Shown in pieces: positions 1 to 22,400 of a stretch of 27,904 nt of DNA. Under the pieces are notes generated by a model, which saw only the letters and a list, made by a program, of their open reading frames with translations, made no database searches and had not been told where the DNA came from. The stretch is from Tubiluchus corallicola (taxonomy: Eukaryota; Priapulida; Priapulimorpha; Priapulimorphida; Tubiluchidae), in assembly GCA_030141605.1 (NCBI GenBank), contig JAQGDQ010001725.1:1-27904 (forward strand), in the 5' to 3' direction. Position numbers and translations under genes: made by a program. The first letter of the stretch is position 1. Every line of letters begins with the position of its first letter.

Positions 1-1020
1 CTATCTACTGGCAGTGATAGTTAATTGTATTATCAATTATTGATATTTTCTTAAGATTTAAGCACCTACTAACAAACCCCCTTTTTTGTATTGTCTGACT
101 CGCTCTTGTCTACCCTATTGCGGTTATAATGCAGTGTCTAAATCAAGGTAAACAGTAGTACACAGGTGAATAAAATTATAGCAGTTTAAGCGAGTGGCTT
201 CTCGATGAACTTCGTTAAACTTCGTTTAGATATAGACGGCAACTTGACACAGAACGAGACAGGTCGTTTACTCGTCTCTGTGAATTTATATTATTTGAAG
301 AGATATGCCGTACTAGATTGTTAAACACATGATATGGTGTGTAATGTACATGGTGATACTGTAAGAGCCTAGTTGTCGTGACCTGTAGTCGTCAACCAGA
401 GTTGTCCCAGAGATGCTGTCTTGCAGTCTGCAGTAGTGGAGTTACCCTCTGACTGACCCACCTACTACAGAACCACATCCAGGATGGTAACAGATACTTT
501 TCCCTTTTGTTACTATCGTAACTAACATCGCACTGCTGGGTAAAGACTAATTGGAAGTTTCTCTGACGAAGTTTGGAATCACAACTGTATTCAGACACAG
601 AGGTTATATCACGACGTATTGCTACCGTTCTACAAACTGTTCGCTTTAAAGGAAAAGTGTTCCAAAAAAACCTAGGTACATAGTGGGCAGACATGAACTT
701 TATGCAAACGTATATACCCTGCTAACCCTAAGCTTTGTCAATACTGCTATATCGTTGTTTGATTAATTATTTTAATGTCTGCCATTTGATCTTTCTTTTT
801 CTTCAGATCCATGAACGTATAGAGTGCAAATGGGCCATAGTCCCCCGTATTTTTAACACCCGCCTTAGGCCGATCTGCATCCATACATTTAGTGACTATC
901 ATACTAGCTCCCTTCTGTTATGAGATGTAAAACTAGCGTAGCATGCCCCTCTTTGATTCCCCTATAGGAAATACAAGATCAGAGTCATCACACAAACATA
1001 TGTAATTTTAATGTAAATAG
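1..1020. other. No gene recognised
   Basis: AT-rich sequence with short stop-interrupted frames only. It lies downstream of gene A on the minus strand. I see no domain, RNA gene or clear repeat boundary here. Confidence 0.5.
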
Positions 1021-1024
1021 TAAT

Positions 1025-1220
1025 TTTACACAAACAAACTTAATTTATACAGATACTTGATAAGCTCCTAAACAAAAAATATTGTTTTCTTACGAATAAA
1101 TGCCGGTACTTGACTTTTAAGCACGTGACAACTGGCAACAAACTATGGGAGCAACAGTACTCTTTGTACCTAAAGTGCAACCTCTCATCTTAAACTTGTG
1201 CGCATGCAGGCATGCGCACA
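1025..1220 (-). mobile_element. Inverted partial copy of an LTR-like element
   Basis: Read on the minus strand from 1220, this matches the start of the element at 15062. Both open with a TGTGCGCATG palindrome, then share a stretch like AGTACTGTYGCTC, TTTGTTGYCRGTTGTCA, and later AATATTTTTTGTT before TTATCAAG. The match fades near 1025. The second half with TATA box and polyadenylation signal is not found here. Confidence 0.6.
1197..1220. repeat. GC-rich palindrome, 11-bp arms
   Basis: TGTGCGCATGC, two bases, then GCATGCGCACA: a perfect inverted repeat that would form a tight hairpin. The same palindrome type begins the element at 15062. Confidence 0.85.
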
Positions 1221-1560
1221 GCAGCCAAACACACAACTGTACTGGGCTGTGAAACAAACAGTACTCTCACGTGCTCTTACTTCCGTATAAGTATAAAGAA
1301 AGAACTAAAGAGAAAAGACTATTATATTGAATATTATCGATAATAATGAACGAAAACAGTGGGTGCTGCAGTACCACAGTACCTGTAGACGAGTTCCCAC
1401 TGTACAACAGTATTGTTAAATACTGTAATGAACGCTGACATGCGTAAATTTTATGATAGAATACAGACTGTGAAAAAAACCAAAATTTGCCAGAAATGAA
1501 ATTGCAAGCTTGCTTTTGCATTCTCTCTTTGCATTCGGTGCAAGATTAGACCATCGTCGT
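1221..1560. other. No gene recognised
   Basis: Short frames only, no motif recognised. Right-hand part approaches the LTR-like repeat at 1565. Confidence 0.45.
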
Positions 1561-1848
1561 GGCTAGAAGCCTAGTTAGGTGTGGCATAGCACGTGATCAG
1601 CTGATGTTCGACCGGCTGACTCAGAAGTAGAGATTGATGATGTAATCCTTATGCGCAGAAGCTCACAGCGCATTAGGTAGTTAGACAAAAGTGTTTTGAG
1701 GCCCGCACCTCGAAGGAGATTCGGAACTGACTTGAAGACGGAAGGCTGGCATTACTATCCTATTATATTTACCGTGTTGTGGTTGTTGCTTAATAAATGT
1801 GTTGTTTATTGAATAAAGTCTTGATAGTTTGCCATGCCCTTCGTGGCT

Positions 1849-1867
1849 ACCTCATACGCCACGCAAT
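1849..1867. repeat. Target-site duplication, left copy
   Basis: ACCTCATACGCCACGCAAT, identical to 2212-2230, directly bordering the LINE fragment tail. Confidence 0.88.
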
Positions 1868-2211
1868 CTTCTTCTTCTTCTTCCCAGCTTTTCCCTATGC
1901 GGGGTCGCCGTTCTGAATAAGTCTTCTCCATGCATTCCTGTTGTTGACCATCTCTTCATTTATGTTCTTCTCTCTAAGGTCTCCGTTTATGCATTCAAAC
2001 CATCTCAGCTTGGGTCGTCCTCTTCTTCTATTTCCCAGCACTTCCATTTCCATGACCTCCCTTCCCACGTGATCTTCGCCGATTCTTCGTTTCAGGTGCC
2101 CATACCATCGCAATCTTGCCTCTTGTATCTTTTTCGAGGCTTCCACTACTTTCACTGTTCCTCTAATATTACTATTCCCGATTTTATCCCTTCTTGTTAC
2201 TCCCACCATCC
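1868..2211 (-). mobile_element. 5'-truncated RTE-type LINE fragment
   Basis: The minus strand encodes the C-terminal end of a non-LTR retrotransposon polyprotein: MRWMVGVTRRDKIGNSNIRG, then RLRWYGHLKRR, RRGRPKLRW and a stop at 1897-1895. This RLRWxGH...GRPKxRW block is typical of the RTE and related clades. Only 27 bp follow the stop, ending in a (GAA)n-type tail, which fits the very short 3' ends of RTE elements. The insertion is bounded by 19-bp direct repeats. The frame is intact within the fragment, suggesting a fairly young insertion. It is a dead copy because the 5' part is missing. Confidence 0.85.
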
Positions 2212-2230
2212 ACCTCATACGCCACGCAAT
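2212..2230. repeat. Target-site duplication, right copy
   Basis: Second exact copy of the 19-bp sequence at 1849-1867, at the truncated 5' end of the LINE fragment. Confidence 0.88.
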
Positions 2231-2299
2231 AAACAACAATAATCAGCAAGCAGCTTTAACCTCAAGAACAAAATAAACTTTAACCAAATTATTTTACTC

Positions 2300-15889
<13,590 letters not shown>

Positions 15890-16906
15890 ACTATCTTGCT
15901 AAATCAATATTTTCCTCTCTGCGTTTCATTAATGTGGTTCTTTTCTGTAGATTCTTTAGCGTCTAGTTCTGATTTAATAATCACGTGACTGCTTTCATTG
16001 TTCAGGCGACTTTAAGCAAATGAAAAAGAAGACCTCAACATTCTAAACGTGGAACGAAACTGTAAACGTTTGAAATTTTGAAGGGTAAAGGTCTTTACCT
16101 AGGTCGTTACTAGGAAATTCCAAACAAAGTCTATTGGCATTGTTACCGTTTGTTATTGTTATTCTGTTTTATCATTCTGATTATTCAGAAGAAACTGCTC
16201 TTCACGGATGCATGGCAACACAACAGCATTGGTCAATATAACACTTTTTTGAAATGATAACACCGCTAAATTCACGATAAAGGTTACGAACTTTATGAAA
16301 TCCAGTTAGAATGAAGTCTAATAAGAAAATAACTGTTAGAAAGACACGTAATTGGAAAAAAAACTTTCGAATAAGTTACAATGTTCATGCCAACAGGCAT
16401 GACGTCACTGTACCACCATATTTCAAGAGGAATTTTTAAGCTTCGCTTATGAAGAATATTTTCTTGTCCTTTAAGTTAGAAAGTAAGCTATTTGAAATGC
16501 ATAACGTGACAAGTAAATTTATTTATTTACACTAGTTATGTAAAGATTCAGTTTTAGTTATAAAATAATGCATCTATATATTTAGAGATATATACTGTAC
16601 AAAATCAATGCTGTACAATGCTGTACAATTCACATATTTGCTTTAATCATAACGATATTATCAATCATTGTATTGATCAGTGAAAAACACCATTTCATTT
16701 CTCATCAACTGCTACAACAGTTTCTCTCAAAGTTGTATCCATCACAAAATGCATTACTGCCAAGTTCGTTGTGCCCTATTATATCTTTCAAAGTTAGTCA
16801 GTGTCACGTGATCACTTTCTTACTTGTGTGGGCATTCGCCATCTTTTATTGTAGTGCTTCACGTTTGTGTCCTGTAAGAATCAATTCCATTGGTTGGTTG
16901 CTTAAA
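15890..16906. other. Spacer between gene B and gene A; gene A 5' region
   Basis: This contains the presumed 5' untranslated region and promoter of gene A on the minus strand. No TATA box is evident close to the start codon; a CACGTG E-box occurs near 15983. Nothing else recognised. Confidence 0.4.
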
Positions 16907-16910
16907 ATAA

Positions 16911-17282
16911 TAAGCCTATAACGGCTTCTGTGACAATGATGTTGGTTCAGCTGCAGAAAATTGACTGGTTTTGACAGAAAATGGCATTTTTTCACCGGCT
17001 AAGAGAAGCGCTGGTACGTCATCAATTTTAGTTCTTTTGCCGCTGGTAGATGGCGCATTCCTGAGCTTATTTGGACGAGAAGATGAGTTCAAATAATAAG
17101 CCTATTACCGCTTCTGTAACAATGGTCTTGGTCCAGCTGCAGAAATTTGACCGGTTTTCACAGAAAATGGCGACTTTTCACCGGCTATGAGAAGTACTGG
17201 TACGTCATCACCTTTAGTTCTTTTGCCGCTGATAGATGGCGTATTCCTGAGCTTATTTGGACGAGAAGATGAGTTTAGGCTC
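16911..17282 (-). repeat. 186-bp tandem duplication of the gene B 3' coding end
   Basis: Two adjacent copies are seen, the downstream one at about 16911-17096 and the upstream one at about 17097-17282. The period is exactly 186 bp (62 codons). The downstream copy is still open in the same frame ([19 protein letters not shown] to SQKPL) and ends with TAG at 16918-16916. The frame between the copies is broken only by adjacent TAA and TAG codons. Protein differences between copies are mild. Confidence 0.85.
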
Positions 17283-17482
17283 CACTCTGGATCACTCGTA
17301 AACTTTTGCCGAGTAAAATTCACTTGTTTTGAAGAGAGAGGTCGAACAGGTAGAAGTGTCGTATTCAGAAAAGGGGTCATCTCGACATGGATGACCTCAC
17401 CGGTGGTCGACTCTTGTGGTACACGCTCCTTGTCTGGCTCTTTCTCCTGGGGTTTATTCAAGGTGGCGGACGTCACCTCATT
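17105..17482 (-). CDS. Gene B exon 4 (terminal, 125 codons plus stop)
   Basis: The acceptor AAAATTTTCAG is followed by AAT GAG GTG in phase 0, matching exon 3. The frame runs 125 codons to TAA at 17107-17105. The protein is Ser/Thr/Pro/Lys-rich, for example [20 protein letters not shown]. The last part ([19 protein letters not shown] to LLQKR) is the first copy of a 186-bp tandem duplication. A possible donor, GCG|GTAATA, overlaps the stop and would leave phase 2, but I found no exon to receive it. Confidence 0.65.
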   Translation of the reverse strand, partial: NEVTSATLNKPQEKEPDKERVPQESTTGEVIHVEMTPFLNTTLLPVRPLSSKQVNFTRQKFTSDPEWSLNSSSRPNKLRNTPSISGKRTKGDDVPVLLIAGEKSPFSVKTGQISAAGPRPLLQKR

Positions 17483-19433
17483 CTGAAAATTTTAATCACA
17501 AATAACATAGGAAACCTCACATAGTTCCATAACTGATAATTTCATAACAAAATTCTTGATTATAAATTTTGATAATACTTGTTTATGAAATGAATTTGAC
17601 AATAAATTGTTAGCAAATAGTTCGATAACAAAGTTGTGACCTTTTTGTCAAGAAACCAGGAAACATCAATGTCAAACTAAGTAGTGACAATAACGAAGTA
17701 GCTAGACGAATTCTGTTTTTCTGGATATATAGTTGTTCATATTTCCACCATTTTCATTGTAGTCGCCGTGACATTGTTTGTCTATTCACTGATTACTATG
17801 ACGTAATAAACGGTGATGTGCTGTAACTTTATGGGAGTAATAGTAGAATCACATACATTGTGTGTGTGTGTGTGTGTGTGTTTGCGTGTGCGTGCGTGTG
17901 TCGGTATGTGTGTGCGTGTGCGTGCGTGCGTGCGTGTGTGTATATATGTTCATGCATGTGTATAGGGTCTACATATATACTGAATTGTATTGTGTTGTAT
18001 TATATTGCATTATATTGTATATGTCTTGTCCAAATTGTGTATGTACATATATACATATATATATGTACATACATATATATATATATATACATGTATGTAT
18101 ATATGTACATGTATATATGTATGTATATATGTATACATGTATGTATATATGTACATGTATATATATATACAAACATAGACAATACAACACAGTACAACAT
18201 CTACATATACATATGCAATACAATGTAGCGCAATGCAACGTAACGCAACGCAACGCAACGTAGCACAACACAGCACAATACAATACAATGCCAGCAACAC
18301 AATACATACAAAAAGACACGATATGACAGGACAGGATACGACAGCAACGCAGTACATTAAAATAATACACCACGGTGCAATATACTAAGACAATAGACTT
18401 CGGATTTAAGATGTAAATTGTTTTATTTCGCTTACGTGGAAGAAAGCACAGAATATAACATACAACAAGTACCAAAAATGCGAGGGCAACGTTCTTTCAT
18501 TAGATCCTCTAAATATCCCCCCTTATCGGATGATTAAAAAATATAGAATGGTTGGTTAAAAAACACGAAACAGAACTCAAATTTATGCGAGATATTAGAA
18601 TTCAGCTAAACTGAAGTAAAGAAATTGAAATTTAAATAATTGGTTTGGATCGTCATATAAAAACTTTTTGAATAAGAACAATAAACAATACATCTATAGG
18701 AAGATTTTTCATATGCTACCCCATTTTCAAATCCGATAAAAAGTATGCATTTTAACGCAATTAATACAGCAAAAGCGTTTCTGATAATTAAATAATGAAT
18801 TAAAAACTTAATTAACGCCCAGCGAGCCCAACTATTGACGTCACCACATACTATCATAACTTTTAACATCAAAAATATTCCACGAGCGTGTTGCACGTGT
18901 TTGTGAAAGCGAAAATTGAAGTACAGTGCTACTGTAAGATATTGTCAGTGTGTTGTACTAAAACTAGTCGAGTTCTAAAACAAAAATTCAAATTTCGCAT
19001 GAGCTGTCGAACGTGGGTAGTTTTGACTTGCAGTTTAGGATTGGTTCCGATTTTGCTCTAAATACTTACACTTTGGTTTGATGGCAGTTCTGTGCCGGTG
19101 TTTCTTGCACCTGGAGATGGAGTCTGAGGTTTTAAACTTGCTTCTGTAAGCTGCTGTAACGTGGAAGTCGACTTAGCTGACCTCAGAGGAAGCTCTTTTC
19201 TTCCCAATGCTGTCCTTGATGATCTGAAGAGAAAGTTGATCAGATTGGTCTGTACATCATGTTGTCAACTTAGTTGTTTACAGCTGACGTAATGACTACG
19301 TTAGCCCTTCTGAAGCCAGTACCAAAACACATTAGTCAGTCTGAATAAATATAGATTAATAAATAGATAGATAATTAAAATTTTAATAGGAAAAATAAAG
19401 TCAGTCAGTCAGTCAGTCCACCGGTCCGTCGGT

Positions 19434-19465
<32 letters not shown>

Positions 19466-22400
19466 CAGTCAGTCAGTCAGTCAGTCAGTCAGTCAGTCAG
19501 TCAGTCAGTCAGTCAGTCAGTCAGTCAGTCAGTCAGTCAGTCAGTCAGTCAGTCAGTCAGTCAGTCAGTAGTCAGTAGTCAGTAGTCAGTAGTCAGTAGT
19601 CAGTAGTCAGTAGTCAGTCAGTCAGTCAGTCAGTCAGTCAGTCAGTCAGTCAGTCAGTCAGTCAGTCAGTCAGTCAGCAAGTAAGTAAACAAGCAAGCAA
19701 ACAAGTAAGTAAGTAAGTAAATAAGTAAGTACTAAGTAAGTAAGTAAGTAGGTAGGCAGGCAGGCAGGCAGGCAAGTAGGCATGCAGGCAGGCTAGCAGC
19801 CACGCAGGCAGGCAGGCAAGCAGACAGCAGACAGGTAGGCGGGCAGGCAGGGAGGGATGTAGGTAAATAGGCAGGTAGGAAGGGTAGGTAGCTAGATATG
19901 TAAGTAAGTAAGTAAGTTAGTAAACAAATAAATAAATAAATAAATAAACAAATGAATAAATAAATAAACAAATTGATTTTCATAACAGTCTTCACTCACT
20001 TTTAGACTAATTATGTGTGGCAAACCGAGGCTAAAGCCCAGAATACAGAGAACATAAGCAAAAGCTTAAAACTTATATACCAGAATTAAGAGGAAACCTA
20101 CGAAAGGTTTTGTCAATTATTAGTATGAACTTTACGTTGTAAATACATAAAAACTAACAATCCAAACACTCAATGTACCTAAACATCCCTAGCTGTCATT
20201 ACTGTATCCATACAATATTGACCAACAACGTGCCTTGAATACTAAATGGCTTGAGGCGCCAACAGTACCTGGTTTATTATCAAGGTTATGCGTCTAACAT
20301 GAGATACTGAACTGACAGAGGTGGTGGTCTAGTCACTTTCAAATGTAAATAAATCCTTCTGTACTAGGTAAAATGTCAGAATTAGCACGACGAATAAAAC
20401 TCCCCAGAACGAGCATTGAACCCAGGCTGTTTCAAATCATCAAGTTAAACCTACCCAGCTCTAAGGCTGCTGTTGAGTTGAGGTACCAATTCAGTCAGCT
20501 GTAGTATTTTTGACTGGTCCGGCGGTTTTTCTTTTAAGTTTTTCAAGTACGTCCAAGAACTGAAAAAAAAACGTAAATATTAATGTTAGATGAATTCAGC
20601 TTTTTCAAATTTTTCAATGTTTCGGTTGTTGCGCATCTTCGTGGCAAAAGCCTTCGGGAAATAAAACCTCAAATTGAGAGCCAATCGGGACTCGAACCAC
20701 AAACCTTGCAATAACAAGACAACATTATATATATATATATATATATATTATGGAGGAGGGGATTTGATATCTACTTTGCCATATACTACTGTACATATAT
20801 TGGTTGGCATCCATCTGTCTCGGAAGACAACAGAATGTGCGCCAAGAGAGTCTTGAACGTCTGGAGATCCTGAGTTGCCCAGACAACAGGAACCCCCTCT
20901 CTTGCTCCCTGGTGTAGTCCAAAGGAAAGCGGAGCGATGCGTTTGGCACCAGGTTGGCTGCAGGAGCTGCCGGAGTCAGTGAGCATGCTGCACTGGTCCG
21001 CCTTCGGGGCTCCACTCCTGATTTGGAAGGTTTACTCCTCTACACATGGCCGTTGGGTCACTTGACCTCCTCCGTCCTCTAGCCGTTGGCAGCTTGTGCA
21101 GCTCCTCCGCCTAGTGTCGAGATGCAGTGTGGGCATCCCGCAAGCCTACAGCACCTGGTACTCCTAGGCGGTCACCCATCCAAGTACTAACCAGCCTCTA
21201 CGTTGCTTAACTTCGGTGATCAGACGAGAACCGGTGTTTTCAACGTGATTTGGCTGTAGTATTGTATATGTATATATATATATATATATGTACAGTAGTA
21301 TATGGCAAAGTAGATATGAAATCTCCTCCTTGTATAATCACAATCAGAGCCACCTATCTACAACTAAATAATTAACGTAATCAAATTACCTGGCATTTAA
21401 TTCAACAATGAATTAATTAATAATTTTAACTGTTGTGTATTCATAAAGCGGTAAGTTTTGTTAATTTTGGCTGATCACAGTTCAAAATCTGTCTTTGATT
21501 TAGCCAGTTTATCCGCGTGGAGGTTTAACTTGCTCTGAATCACTGCAAAATACGAGATTGTGATTAAATCAGAATTCTGGCTGCATTTTCAAGTCCGATA
21601 AAAAGTATACATTTTAACGCAGTTAATACTGCAAAAGCGTTTCTGACAATTAGATAATAGATTAAAAACATGATTAATGGCGGGTGAGGCCAACCATTGA
21701 TGACATCACAAACCAGCATGAGTTTCAATAGCAAAAATATTCCGCGAGCGTGTTGTACGTGTTTGCGAAAGCGAAAATTGAAGTTCAGTACCACTGTAAG
21801 GTATATAGTGTGTTGTACTAAAACTAGGCAAGTTTTAAGATAAATATTCAAATTTTAAATTTATCGTTGTGCTCACGTATGAGCTGTCGAACATGTGCAG
21901 TTCGTCACAAACTGGCACACCAGAACTGAGAGGTACAACACCTGTTTTTTTAGCACTGCGTTTTCGAAATGCAGGCGCTAGTGCCGGTCTAACTAGTGAC
22001 TGGCGAAATGCAGGTAACAGCAGAGAATTAGTGACGCGAACGTGAAATTTTGTTTGTGCGGTAATAATTCTTTCACGTAAGTCATTTTTGAAAAATAGTA
22101 TGTTTCTTTTCGATATTTTGAAGAGTAGATTGTTTGACGTCATGTATCAAACATAAACCAGGGGAAGAAAACGAAATGTTAAATTATGTCGAAAGAAAAC
22201 TTTCGATGCAAAACTATATTACTTAGCATTTCTCTTACCTGCTAGAAAGACTTATGTAACTAGAAAAGGAAATTATTAATTATTTAAAATGTTTTCGCCA
22301 ATTGGTAAAATGTCGCTGACTCAGCCTCCAGGGTGCGCCACTCACTAACCAAAAACGTATTTTAATCTTATTGACAAGATACGGTAATTAAAAATTTTAC

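Larger units (their letters stand above)
1565..2245 (+). mobile_element. LTR-like repeat interrupted by a LINE insertion
   Basis: The segment around 1750-1840 (GGCATTACTATC, TTATATTTA, AATAAATGTGT, TTTGCCAT) and the end near 2232-2245 (AACAATAATCAGC) match a repeat at 3970-4215 in the same order. The layout of upstream promoter-like DNA, AATAAA and a short tail suggests a solo LTR, but clear TG...CA ends with a target duplication were not found. A LINE fragment (1868-2211) interrupts it. Confidence 0.45.

Noticed and set aside
1829-2242. 137-codon plus frame overlapping the LINE fragment
   Set aside because: It is the opposite strand of a recognised retrotransposon C-terminus.
17860-18475. 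Cys/Tyr/Ile-rich frames on both strands
   Set aside because: Created by alternating TG/TA/CA sequence; low complexity in all frames.
21142-21260. Functional 5S rRNA gene
   Set aside because: Several helix positions differ from the conserved 5S sequence, there is no T-run terminator, and it lies within a repeat with inverted ends.
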